From positions 1 through 32,701 of the forward strand of contig DIYR01000249.1 in assembly GCA_002429085.1 (NCBI GenBank): 32,701 bases of DNA. Reading direction: 5' to 3'. Positions 24,047 through 31,901 of this stretch are shown here, in pieces. The notes under the pieces were generated by a model. That model was not told the DNA's origin. It ran no database searches and saw only the letters and a program-made list of their open reading frames with translations. Positions within the stretch are counted from its first letter, which is position 1. Every line of letters starts with the position of its first letter. The DNA is from Flavobacteriales bacterium UBA6049 (GTDB lineage: Bacteria > Bacteroidota > Bacteroidia > Flavobacteriales_G > Salibacteraceae). Position numbers and translations under genes: made by a program.

Positions 24047-24086
24047 GGATTGGAATTTGTCACAAAAAAAGTCAACTCTAGAGAAT

Positions 24087-24118
24087 AAAAAAAGCCCCAT
24101 CCTGAAAAGGATGAGGCT
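24087..24118 (-). terminator. Rho-independent terminator of the AhpD-like gene
   Basis: On the minus strand AGCCTCATCC (24118-24109), loop TTTTCA, then GGATGGGGCT (24102-24093), followed by a T run. One G-T pair is present in the stem. It is downstream of the gene at 24149-24697. Confidence 0.85.
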
Positions 24119-24148
24119 ACATCATTGAATGGGCAATTCAATAACGAA

Positions 24149-24697
24149 TTATGCATTTACGGTTTCTAATTCTTGTGCAATTGGGAAATCAATTTCGAAT
24201 TGAGCCAAATTGTGAATGTAGTTGCTAATGATTTTATCACCAATTACTACAACTACATCAATCATGTTTGCTTCAGAATATCCAGCTTCAAAGAATGATT
24301 GCTTTACATCATCAGAAACTTTACCGCGGTTTTCGGCAACTGCTTTTGTAAATTGAGCTAAAGCATTCAACTTAGCATCGAAAGATGCACTTCCTGTGCG
24401 AATTTCTAATACCTGATCGTCACTGAATCCATTCATTTTACCCAATACGGTATGTGCAGATTGACAGTAACGACAGCCATTTACTTGGCTAACTACCAGG
24501 TTTACCACTTCGCGCTCTTTTGCACGCAATGTGCTTTTGCGGTTTTGAAGCGCTAAGTAATCTCCTAAGGCCGTTTCGTTTTTCGCATAGTATGCATATA
24601 GATTAGGAACAAACCCTAATCCTTTTTCAAGGTTGTTGAAAATTGCTTGATTTGCTTCTGATACTTCTGCTTTTGTAGGTACTGTAAATTGTGCCAT
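24149..24697 (-). CDS. Carboxymuconolactone decarboxylase/AhpD-family peroxidase-like protein
   Basis: The protein is 182 aa. VNGCRYCQSAHTVLGKMNG holds the CxxC...H redox motif (Cys75, Cys78, His82) of AhpD-like alkylhydroperoxidases. The pattern KEREVVNLVVSQ before it and KLNALAQFTKAVAENRGKVSDD after it are typical of the uncharacterised peroxidase-related group. It probably reduces peroxides or acts as a thiol oxidoreductase in the cytoplasm. It lies 97 bp downstream of an AraC regulator on the same strand, its likely controller, and ends at a strong terminator. Confidence 0.85.
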   Translation of the reverse strand: MAQFTVPTKAEVSEANQAIFNNLEKGLGFVPNLYAYYAKNETALGDYLALQNRKSTLRAKEREVVNLVVSQVNGCRYCQSAHTVLGKMNGFSDDQVLEIRTGSASFDAKLNALAQFTKAVAENRGKVSDDVKQSFFEAGYSEANMIDVVVVIGDKIISNYIHNLAQFEIDFPIAQELETVNA

Positions 24698-24794
24698 GAT
24701 CTATTTGTTTTCTAGGTTAACTAAATTTTGATGACACAAATGTCTTGCGAAAAGTAGGGGAGGTGTTAGGCTATAATTCCTTACACGTGTGCAA

Positions 24795-25622
24795 TTATTC
24801 CCGATGTGCGCTTTCTCTGTACTGCAAGGGCGAAATAGTGGTTTGGGTTCTAAAAAATCTACTGAAAGATTGTACGTCTTTGTACCCTAGTTCGTAGCCT
24901 ACTTCTGATATGCTCAAACTTGAATGAGCCAATAGGTGTTTGGCTTCAGTAGCAATTCTGTCTTTAATGTATTGCGATGGACTAGGCTTGTTTGCTTTTT
25001 TAAAGGTGTTGGCTAATGTTTTAGGTGATTTGTATAATAAACGTGCATAGGCATTTACATCATGATGTTTTTTAAAGTGCGACTCTACTAAAAAGTTGAA
25101 AGACCGTATAATGTCTAATTCATCTGTAGGTACCTCGTTTAACGATTCTTGCTGTTTCAGTACACGCGTACATAGAATTAAAATTCGCTTCAACATCATC
25201 TGTAGCATTTCTAGCTGCAAATTGTCGTTCGATTCCATTTCCAATAAAAGTAACGGCCATACTTTTTCCATTACTTCAAGCGATTTATCAGCTAGCTGAA
25301 TTTGTGGAGTAGAAGAAGAACCAAAATAGAGCAGCCCTTTGCAGCCTACTTCGTGATCATGATCTAAAATGCAATAGAATGCTCTATTGAATCTGATAAA
25401 ACGAGCATAGGTTGGTGAGACCAATTCCACCAAATCGAACTCAGTAAAAAAGTAAACCTCGTTCGTTTTTGCGTAATGCGTAACATGATTAATACGAAGC
25501 TCAGTTGAAGCAAGAATCCACATTACTGCCAATTCGCTTCTCTTTAACGTTTCAAATGTGCGTGGCGAAAAATGTTCTTCCACCACTTCAAAATAGGCCT
25601 GATCAGAATCTTGGTAAATCAC
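24795..25622 (-). CDS. AraC-family transcriptional regulator (soluble)
   Basis: The protein is 275 aa and starts with GTG. The N-terminal ~150 residues are a cupin-like ligand domain (EVYFFTEFDLVELVSPTYARFIRFNRAFYCIL). The C-terminal ~95 are the HTH pair (VNAYARLLYKSPKTLANTFKKANKPSPSQYI; LSISEVGYELGYKDVQSFSRFFRTQTTISPLQYR). This AraC group in Bacteroidota is often found beside AhpD-like, oxidoreductase or flavoprotein genes that it controls. Here the AhpD-like gene lies immediately downstream. Confidence 0.85.
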   Translation of the reverse strand: MIYQDSDQAYFEVVEEHFSPRTFETLKRSELAVMWILASTELRINHVTHYAKTNEVYFFTEFDLVELVSPTYARFIRFNRAFYCILDHDHEVGCKGLLYFGSSSTPQIQLADKSLEVMEKVWPLLLLEMESNDNLQLEMLQMMLKRILILCTRVLKQQESLNEVPTDELDIIRSFNFLVESHFKKHHDVNAYARLLYKSPKTLANTFKKANKPSPSQYIKDRIATEAKHLLAHSSLSISEVGYELGYKDVQSFSRFFRTQTTISPLQYRESAHRE

Positions 25623-25683
25623 ATCACAAAAGTAAGGCAGTTTGATTGGAGGTATTGTCGTGGATATGTTGTTAGCTTAAAAA

Positions 25684-25710
25684 AGAAAAAAGCTCCGATT
25701 TTTCGGAGCT
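25684..25710 (-). terminator. Rho-independent terminator of beta-barrel gene at 25720
   Basis: On the minus strand AGCTCCGA (25710-25703), loop AAAA, TCGGAGCT (25698-25691), then a T-rich tail. It starts 10 bp after the stop codon. Confidence 0.9.
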
Positions 25711-25719
25711 AATATTTTA

Positions 25720-26382
25720 TTAATTAAATCTATAAGCAATTGATAGTGTCGCGTTTTCTAGTCCGATATTTCCTTGAACAGTGCCAATTTCATCTTCTTG
25801 TTCGTATCCGGACTCATACTCTAGGGTTTCTTTAGTGGCTTCGTATTTCATTCCGGGTAATACTTCAAGTCCAAAAACTAATTTTTCTTTAAAAGTGTAG
25901 TTGAACCCTAAAATAACTTCTAAGCTTGCTCCCCAGTTTTCTACTGTACGATCAGCATTTACTGTAGTAGCCCCACCATAAATATCAGATTGAATGGTCT
26001 CTAATTCAGCTTTATTTGTACCATAAAATCCACCAATGTCTAGCCCAGATCGGAAGAAGAAATTATCGGCAATTCTTTTTCTTGTTTCGAATCCCATTTT
26101 TAGCCCAAAAGAGAAGTTTCGTACTTTATCTGTTGTTCCGTTAATTCTACTGAATCTATCGTATGTGTATTGGTCTCCATCGCTACCACCTCCAGATAAG
26201 TTCAAAACAGAAAGTCTACCGAGTGTTTTTTCGTTTCCGAAACGGTAAGTTAATCCATACGAGTCTAAATTTTGAAACACAAAACCCACTTCTTGAACCC
26301 TAGTTTTTGTTGTTTTCTCTTGAGCATAAGAGTTTGTAAAAAGCAGTGTAGTGGTGCACAGTAGTAAGAATGATTTTTTCAT
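25720..26382 (-). CDS. Outer-membrane beta-barrel protein (tandem paralogue 1)
   Basis: The protein is 220 aa. Signal peptide MKKSFLLLCTTTLLFTNSYAQ. The mature N-terminus RVQEVGFVFQNLDSYGLTYRFGNEKT is near identical in layout to the next upstream gene (RVQEVGFVFRNFNYFGATYRIGN). The rest is alternating strands with LVFGLEVLPGMKYEATKETLE and the C-terminal aromatic strand LENATLSIAYRFN. Substrate unknown. It ends at its own terminator, 371 bp downstream of its paralogue, so the two are probably separate transcripts. Confidence 0.8.
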   Translation of the reverse strand: MKKSFLLLCTTTLLFTNSYAQEKTTKTRVQEVGFVFQNLDSYGLTYRFGNEKTLGRLSVLNLSGGGSDGDQYTYDRFSRINGTTDKVRNFSFGLKMGFETRKRIADNFFFRSGLDIGGFYGTNKAELETIQSDIYGGATTVNADRTVENWGASLEVILGFNYTFKEKLVFGLEVLPGMKYEATKETLEYESGYEQEDEIGTVQGNIGLENATLSIAYRFN

Positions 26383-26753
26383 GAGTTGTTATTGGGAATT
26401 AATAATGGTTAACAAGCGTAAATTAGTACTGACAGTTTTGAAGTATAGATATGAGAAATTGTGATAATTGTTTTTTAGTAAAGGCAAATATAAATGCTCA
26501 ACATAAAAAAGGCTCTTCTAAAAAAGAAAGTATGAAATCACCTTTTGAATGAGACTCATCTTGTAATTGGCTATAAGCTATATCATTCTATGTATTAAGC
26601 AAAGCTTGGTGTATAGAGAAGTAGGAAAGACGTAGGTTCTTATTTATTTTCAATAGAGGTCAACAGATTAACCTACTATCAATCGATAGGGGAATCAATT
26701 ACCACAAAAAGGCGCTTATTCTTCTAAGCGCCTTTTAGAATTCTTATTGTTTG
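26383..26753. other. Gene-free stretch between the two beta-barrel paralogues
   Basis: This 371-bp AT-rich region contains the terminator at 26706-26732. A minus-strand TATATTTG (26492-26485) matches the -7 consensus about 103 bp upstream of the gene at 26382, without a correctly spaced -33 TTG. No ORF, tRNA or further repeat is seen. Confidence 0.5.
26706..26732 (-). terminator. Rho-independent terminator of beta-barrel gene at 26754
   Basis: The stem GGCGCTTA/TAAGCGCC (26711-26718 and 26725-26732) has a 6-nt loop and T runs on the minus-strand 3' side (also four T on the plus side, so it may work both ways). Confidence 0.85.
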
Positions 26754-27401
26754 TTAAAATCGGTAGGCTAAAGATAGCATGGCAAAACTTAAGCCTGCGT
26801 TAAAGCTAAAGGTATTACTGGTTGTTTCATTAGAAGCATAGTTCTCTCCAGTTAATTTTCTTGTATCCTCAGAATAGCTAATTTCTGGAAGTATTTCTAA
26901 ACCGATGATCAACTTATTTTTTACGTTGTAATTGACTCCTACAATTCCAGCAAGCCCTCCACTCAACTGTTGTCTAGCGTCTTTTCTATCAACGTATTCA
27001 TTTTCTAAGGTAACAGAATTCACGAATATTTCTTGAAAGGTTGATTCGTCTTTTTCGTAGCCAAAGCTGAGTTGTCCACCAAGTCTAAGGTCAAAATTCT
27101 CAACAATATTGATTCTTCTTTCTCGTCCAATCCCGACTGCAAATGATAAATCATTTAATGAGGATTCCCTTTTTAGATCTGGTATGGTATCGTAAACAGT
27201 TTCATTTTCAGTAGATCTTCCCCTAGCTGTTAAAGCTGTTATTCTCCAAACAGAATTTGTATTTCCAATACGGTAAGTGGCTCCAAAATAATTGAAATTT
27301 CTAAAAACGAATCCAACTTCTTGAACTCGCTCTTTTTGTTGTGCGTAGGTGCTAGAGAACAACAGCGTAGCTGCAGCTACTAATAAGATTAACTTTTTCA
27401 T
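26754..27401 (-). CDS. Outer-membrane beta-barrel protein (tandem paralogue 2)
   Basis: The protein is 215 aa. Signal peptide MKKLILLVAAATLLFSSTYAQ. It shares with its downstream neighbour the opening VQEVGFVFRN, the later block GVNYNVKNKLIIGLEILPEISY and the C-terminal strand AMLSLAYRF. This indicates tandem duplication followed by divergence. It is a small outer-membrane beta-barrel of unknown cargo. It begins 119 bp after (in its own reading direction) the prolyl oligopeptidase stop and has its own terminator. Confidence 0.8.
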   Translation of the reverse strand: MKKLILLVAAATLLFSSTYAQQKERVQEVGFVFRNFNYFGATYRIGNTNSVWRITALTARGRSTENETVYDTIPDLKRESSLNDLSFAVGIGRERRINIVENFDLRLGGQLSFGYEKDESTFQEIFVNSVTLENEYVDRKDARQQLSGGLAGIVGVNYNVKNKLIIGLEILPEISYSEDTRKLTGENYASNETTSNTFSFNAGLSFAMLSLAYRF

Positions 27402-27456
27402 AGTGTGTTAATGATTTTGTTTTGCTTAAAAGTATCAAAATTCAGACCAAAGACTA

Positions 27457-27490
27457 TAAAAAATCCCCAATCGCATTATGCAATTGGGGA
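27457..27490 (-). terminator. Rho-independent terminator of the prolyl oligopeptidase gene
   Basis: On the minus strand TCCCCAATTGCAT (27490-27478) pairs with ATGCGATTGGGGA (27476-27464), one mismatch, followed by a T run. Its AT-rich surroundings match the Bacteroidota side of the window. Confidence 0.85.
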
Positions 27491-27519
27491 CCAAATAGGA
27501 TTGTAGGGCAACGAGTACT

Positions 27520-29700
27520 TTAGTGTGCTGCCTCTTCTGTTTTGTTGCTATACGCAGGCAACTCAACATACTTCATATTGTAGAATGAGAATGCTAACTC
27601 ATCAGCAATTTCAGCAATAATCATATCAGTTGGTTTACCAGCACCATGACCTGCGTTTACGTTAATACGAGTTACTACTGGATTATCGCCAGTTTGCACT
27701 GCTTGTAATGCAGAAGTGAATTTGTGCGAGTGTGCTGGTACTACACGATCATCATGATCTCCGGTAGTTACCATAGTTGCAGGGTATGCTGTTCCTTCTT
27801 TTGCATTATGAACAGGAGAATAGCCCAATAAATAATTGAACATTTCTTCGCTTTGCTCTGCTGTACCATAATCGTAAGCCCACCCAGCACCAGCTGTAAA
27901 GGTGTGGTAACGCAACATATCCAGTACACCTACAGCAGGCAATGCTACCTTGAACAGTTCAGGGCGTTGAGTCATCACAGCACCCACTAACAAACCGCCA
28001 TTAGAACCGCCGCGTACAGCAAGGTAATCAGAACTGGTGTAACCATCAGCAATTAAACGCTCGCCCGCTGCGATAAAATCATCAAATACGTTTTGCTTTT
28101 GAAGCTGCGTACCGGCTTTGTGCCACTCTTTACCGTATTCACCGCCACCGCGAATGTTAGCAGCAACAAAAATACCGCCCATGTCTAACCAACCGGCAAC
28201 ACCAGTACTGAACGAAGGTGTCATGGCATAGTTAAAACCACCATAACCGTATAGGATAGTGGGATTTTTACCATTGAGCTTAATGCCTTTTTTATAGGTG
28301 ATCACCATGGGAACTCTGGTGCCGTCTTTCGAGGAGTAAAAGACCTGCTTCGACTCGAACTGCTCACTGTCGAAAGCGATCTTAGGTTTGCGATAGACGT
28401 CTGTTGCGCCACTCTCAGGTGTCAATGAATAGATAGTTGACGGCGTATTATAGTTAGTAAATGAAAAATACAGTTTATCGGCATCTTTTTTGCCGCCAAA
28501 GCCACGTGCGGTACCAAAGCCTGGGAGGGTGATATCTCTTACTTTCTTACCGTCGTAGTTATACTGGGTGACTTTTGAAACCGCATCCACAAAATAGTTA
28601 GCGAACAAATAGCCACTGCCAGTGCTTACCGTCAATACATTCTTTGTTTCCGGAATGACGTCCTGCCAATTGTTACTACCAGGGTTGTTGGCATCCACAC
28701 TCACTAAACGTTTGTTAGGGGCATTCAGGTTAGTTTGAAACAATAGTTTGCTGCCCACATTGTCTACCAGGGATGTGTCGGAATCATAATGATCCAGCAC
28801 AGTAACCAGTTCACTGTCGGGGTTACTAAGGTCTTTCAGTAGCAACTTACTGCCGGAAGTAGACTTAGCGGCATTGATCACCAGATAACGATCGTCATCC
28901 GTTACACCACCAAATACGTAGCGGTGTTTTTGCGCTTCAGTACCACCATATACCAGGGTGTCCTGAGACTGTGGCGTGCCAATCTTGTGATAGTACATTT
29001 TATGCTGGTCAGTTTTTGCAGATAGCTCACTGCCCTCAGGCTTGTCGTAGCTGGAATAATAAAACCCCTCATCCCCCTGCCACGAAATACCACTGAATTT
29101 TACGTCCACCAAAGGTGCTTCGATTGGCTGTTTTGTCTCAGTGTCGATAATGATGATCTTGCGCCAGTCGCTGCCACCTTCAGAGATGGAATAAGCTGTT
29201 AACTTAGCATTCTTTGAAAAAGAAACAGTGGCAAGTGAAGTGGTACCATCATCGCTAAATTTATTGGGATCCAGAAATACTTCTGGTTCCTGTCCTTCTA
29301 CCGATCGGTATAAAACATACTGATTTTGTAAACCGTCGTTTTTGTAGAAATAGGTGTAATCACCTTCTTTAAAAGGAGAGCCTACTTTTTCGTAGTTCCA
29401 CAATTTTGTTAGTTTGTCTTTAATAGTATCGCGATAAGTGATTTGACCCAGGTAATCAAAGGTCACCTTGTTTTGCTGCTTAACCCAATTGCCCGTTTCT
29501 TCACTCAGGTCGTCTTCCAACCAACGATATGGATCGGCAACTTGCTGTCCAAAGTAAGTATCTACCACGTCGCCCTTTTTTGTGACGGGATAGGTGATAG
29601 AAATCGCAGTCTGACTGTCGTCAGCTTGTTTTACAGGAGCGTTGGTGTTAGTGCACCCCACTGCCACCATGCAGGCCAGGATAAGTGATGTTTTTTTCAT
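27520..29700 (-). CDS. Prolyl oligopeptidase (S9A), lipoprotein; composition changes inside the gene
   Basis: The protein is 726 aa, full length. A lipoprotein signal MKKTSLILACMVAVGC is followed by the propeller domain (ADPYRWLEDDLSEET near 55-70; DWRKIIIID; GISWQGDEGFYYSSYD) and the alpha/beta-hydrolase domain (about 450-710). Catalytic residues are Ser566 in GGSNGG, Asp650 in DHDDRV and His685 in GHGAGK. It cleaves short peptides after proline in the periplasm. Hand counts give 98 G+C in 240 bases at 27541-27780 but 119 in 240 at 27961-28200. The 3' end and its terminator look Bacteroidota-like and the 5' two thirds look like the proteobacterial DNA to the right. The frame is unbroken across the change. 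Confidence 0.9.
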   Translation of the reverse strand: MKKTSLILACMVAVGCTNTNAPVKQADDSQTAISITYPVTKKGDVVDTYFGQQVADPYRWLEDDLSEETGNWVKQQNKVTFDYLGQITYRDTIKDKLTKLWNYEKVGSPFKEGDYTYFYKNDGLQNQYVLYRSVEGQEPEVFLDPNKFSDDGTTSLATVSFSKNAKLTAYSISEGGSDWRKIIIIDTETKQPIEAPLVDVKFSGISWQGDEGFYYSSYDKPEGSELSAKTDQHKMYYHKIGTPQSQDTLVYGGTEAQKHRYVFGGVTDDDRYLVINAAKSTSGSKLLLKDLSNPDSELVTVLDHYDSDTSLVDNVGSKLLFQTNLNAPNKRLVSVDANNPGSNNWQDVIPETKNVLTVSTGSGYLFANYFVDAVSKVTQYNYDGKKVRDITLPGFGTARGFGGKKDADKLYFSFTNYNTPSTIYSLTPESGATDVYRKPKIAFDSEQFESKQVFYSSKDGTRVPMVITYKKGIKLNGKNPTILYGYGGFNYAMTPSFSTGVAGWLDMGGIFVAANIRGGGEYGKEWHKAGTQLQKQNVFDDFIAAGERLIADGYTSSDYLAVRGGSNGGLLVGAVMTQRPELFKVALPAVGVLDMLRYHTFTAGAGWAYDYGTAEQSEEMFNYLLGYSPVHNAKEGTAYPATMVTTGDHDDRVVPAHSHKFTSALQAVQTGDNPVVTRINVNAGHGAGKPTDMIIAEIADELAFSFYNMKYVELPAYSNKTEEAAH

Positions 29701-29874
29701 GCTGTGTTATCTTGTGGTAAAAAAAATCAGACGCAGTCTAACAAAGCACTCTCCACAAAACACAAGATCCTGTGAATTAAATGCTGGTTATAATGTAACA
29801 ATTCGCAATAATTTATTTACATAAATGAACACAGAGCAAAAATATGCTATCCAAGTCACTTTTTAGATAGCCAT

Positions 29875-29898
29875 TAAAAACCGGGCGGTATGCCCGGT
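29875..29898 (-). terminator. Rho-independent terminator of the His-rich gene
   Basis: On the minus strand ACCGGGC (29898-29892), loop ATACC, GCCCGGT (29886-29880), then TTTTT. It lies 31 bp after the stop codon. The rest of 29701-29928 shows no gene. Confidence 0.85.
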
Positions 29899-29928
29899 AC
29901 TGATGATCACGGCCAAGGCGGTAATGAG

Positions 29929-30276
29929 TTACTCGCTTTTGTGGGTCTCGTGCACGTGGTTGCCGTGTTGGTGATGCCAGTGTCCATCGTGTTTATACTC
30001 TACAATGCCCTGCGTAACGCGGCTCTCATGACCACAATTAGCGCCATGATCATGCTTGTGGTTGGCGTGAGTTTTGAAATCTTCTTCGTGAACTTTACCC
30101 GCGTGCATGTGGTGGTCATGTCCATCGTGATTATAGTCAAAGTGATCGATATGCCATTCAGCAGCATGACCACACTCCAGATTGTGCTTGTGACCGTGGT
30201 CATGATGTTTATGGTGATTATCGGCAAGCACTGCGCCAGAGCAGGCCATCAATGCCAGAACAAAAAGCTGTTTCAT
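29929..30276 (-). CDS. Secreted histidine-rich (zinc-binding) protein
   Basis: The protein is 115 aa from the ATG at 30276, chosen because GGAGG lies 5 nt upstream. The longer frame would add a 20-residue extension before a good signal peptide (MKQLFVLALMACSGAVLA). The mature part is saturated with His, Asp and Glu (NHHKHHDHGHKHN, NHDGHDHHMHAG, HDGHWHHQHGNHVHE) with Cys in ECGH and NCGH. It is a periplasmic metal, most likely Zn, buffer or chaperone. A Zur-box-like palindrome lies about 100 bp upstream. The sequence on the opposite strand (29890-30303) is a mirror frame and not a gene. Confidence 0.75.
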   Translation of the reverse strand: MKQLFVLALMACSGAVLADNHHKHHDHGHKHNLECGHAAEWHIDHFDYNHDGHDHHMHAGKVHEEDFKTHANHKHDHGANCGHESRVTQGIVEYKHDGHWHHQHGNHVHETHKSE

Positions 30277-30281
30277 ACATA

Positions 30282-30286
30282 CCTCC
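30282..30286 (-). promoter_or_regulatory. Strong Shine-Dalgarno site of the His-rich gene
   Basis: GGAGG on the minus strand, 5 nt before the ATG at 30276. It fixes the start and contrasts with the lack of such sites on the Bacteroidota side. Confidence 0.7.
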
Positions 30287-30374
30287 AATATATTGTTAGG
30301 TAAAAGAATATGTAAAAAAACAAAAATAGCAAACAAAAAATAAGAAATGGTGAATTATTTTTATATTTTAAATA

Positions 30375-30389
30375 TGTTATTACATAACA
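30375..30389. promoter_or_regulatory. Zur-box-like palindrome upstream of the His-rich gene
   Basis: TGTTAT-TAC-ATAACA is a perfect 6+6 inverted repeat in an AT-rich promoter region. It resembles the proteobacterial Zur operator (TGTTATAnTATAACA type). It fits zinc-starvation control of the adjacent His-rich protein. Confidence 0.5.
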
Positions 30390-30450
30390 ATTATCATTCT
30401 TGGTGACGGTATAACATAATGGTTAAGCATATTTGAAGTGGTATAAAATC

Positions 30451-30469
30451 ACATTTTACCAGAAAATGT
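30451..30469. repeat. Inverted repeat between His-rich and desaturase genes
   Basis: ACATTTT-ACCAG-AAAATGT has perfect 7-bp arms. It lies just after TATAAAAT (30442-30449) in the shared divergent promoter region and could be an operator. A direct repeat of CAGCTGTC follows near 30483-30499. Nothing else is seen in this ~300-bp gap. Confidence 0.4.
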
Positions 30470-30583
30470 CATTTCAAATTATTCAGCTGTCTCAGCTGTC
30501 AATAAATGTCGCTGAAGGGTCAATATTAGTGCGGTTAATCGGCCTATGATGGAAGAACAATAGCAATGAAAGCGGAGTATAAT

Positions 30584-31855
30584 ATGGAAATCATATTGAT
30601 TGCCGTCCCCTTTTTCTTCCTCCTGATCGCTCTGGAGTTGTGGCAAGACAGGCGCAAAAATACTGGTTATTATCAATTCAATGATGCGCTTAACTCTTTG
30701 AACCTAGGTGTACTCAGTCGTTTGACAGGGCTTTTTAAGGTTCTATTGCCTCTTTCGGTTTACTACTGGGTTCACCAACATTATGCCTTATGGCAGCTAC
30801 CAGATAACTCCCCTTTGGTGTGGTTGGCAGCCTTCGTATTTTACGACCTCGCTTACTACTGGATACACAGGTTAGGTCATGAGGTCGCCATTATGTGGGG
30901 CTCCCACGTAGTCCATCATTCCAGTGAAGAATACAATTTAACCACTGCGTTACGTCAAACCGGCACGCTGGCAGTATTTGAATGGATCATCGTGCTTCCA
31001 CTAGCTTTTATCGGCATATCCACAGAAGTCATGTTAGCCACGGTCTCGCTGAACCTGATTTATCAGTTCTGGGTCCACACTCGTCACATCGATAGAATGC
31101 CAGACTGGTTCGAAACAATATTTGTTACTCCCTCTCACCATCGGGTACATCACGCTCTCAATAAGGAATACATAGATAAAAACTACGGTGGGGTATTTAT
31201 TTTGTGGGACAAAATATTCGGTTCTTTTGCCGCTGAAAAACAAGATATTCAAATAGTGTATGGAGTTAGTGATCAACTTAACAGCTGGGACCCGATATGG
31301 GCGAACCTGAAAGTTTACCGCAATCTGCTAACCGATATTCTGTATACCAATAAATTCACTGACAAAATACGAACTCTGTTAAAACCACCTGGTTGGCGGG
31401 CACCAGATATGGAACTTCGCTTTCCCAGAAACTACGCCACCAGTGACACACTCAACAAGTTTGATGTTCCTTTGTCAACAACCATGAAAAGCTATCTGGT
31501 CACTCAGTTTGCCATTGTTGTTGGGCTGGTGTTTGCTTTGCTTTTAGCCATTCAGGAGCGGCAACTAAGCCTGCTCTCTGGTTTATTTCTGGCAGTATTC
31601 GCCATGTTTCATTGTTGGGGGATCAGTGCATTGCAAGAAGCCAAGTCCTACATCCGATGGCTGGAACCATTGAGAATAGTTAGCTTAACCGGTGTTTCAA
31701 CTTTTATGCTCATAGGTACAGAACAAAAAGCGATTTTCTTTATCACCACAATAGTAATAATTACTGTAAATTTACTTTGGTTCCGGTATACCGCATCGAT
31801 ACAAAAACAACATAGCCATTCGCAGTCGTTGCCCGATTGCGAGGCAGCAAAATAA
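30584..31855 (+). CDS. Sterol desaturase / fatty acid hydroxylase family membrane enzyme
   Basis: The protein is 423 aa from the ATG at 30584, which has GGAG 6 nt upstream; an ATG six codons earlier is possible. Four His clusters define the di-iron site: HRLGH, HVVHH, HTRH and HHRVHH (residues 95-99, 108-112, 165-168 and 185-190). Several transmembrane helices surround them, with extra C-terminal helices (about 310-410) beyond the usual ~280-aa catalytic part. The family inserts hydroxyl groups or double bonds into lipids using O2. The C-terminal membrane extension is typical of proteobacterial members. The lipid substrate is unknown. It is divergent from the His-rich gene. Confidence 0.9.
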   Translation: MEIILIAVPFFFLLIALELWQDRRKNTGYYQFNDALNSLNLGVLSRLTGLFKVLLPLSVYYWVHQHYALWQLPDNSPLVWLAAFVFYDLAYYWIHRLGHEVAIMWGSHVVHHSSEEYNLTTALRQTGTLAVFEWIIVLPLAFIGISTEVMLATVSLNLIYQFWVHTRHIDRMPDWFETIFVTPSHHRVHHALNKEYIDKNYGGVFILWDKIFGSFAAEKQDIQIVYGVSDQLNSWDPIWANLKVYRNLLTDILYTNKFTDKIRTLLKPPGWRAPDMELRFPRNYATSDTLNKFDVPLSTTMKSYLVTQFAIVVGLVFALLLAIQERQLSLLSGLFLAVFAMFHCWGISALQEAKSYIRWLEPLRIVSLTGVSTFMLIGTEQKAIFFITTIVIITVNLLWFRYTASIQKQHSHSQSLPDCEAAK

Positions 31856-31901
31856 AAAAATAAGATCAGGTGCATTGATAATTCATCACATTTAAACCTG
31901 A

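Noticed and set aside
26485..26492. TATATTTG as a full promoter for the beta-barrel gene at 26382
   Set aside because: The -7 match is exact but no TTG lies at a workable -33 spacing, and AT-rich DNA yields such octamers by chance; only noted inside the gap entry.
29890..30303. 137-aa plus-strand ORF opposite the His-rich gene
   Set aside because: It is the mirror of a His/Asp-rich coding region (CAT/ATG repeats read as Met/Val/His), giving an implausible Val/Met-rich protein; the minus-strand gene has a signal peptide, Shine-Dalgarno site and terminator.
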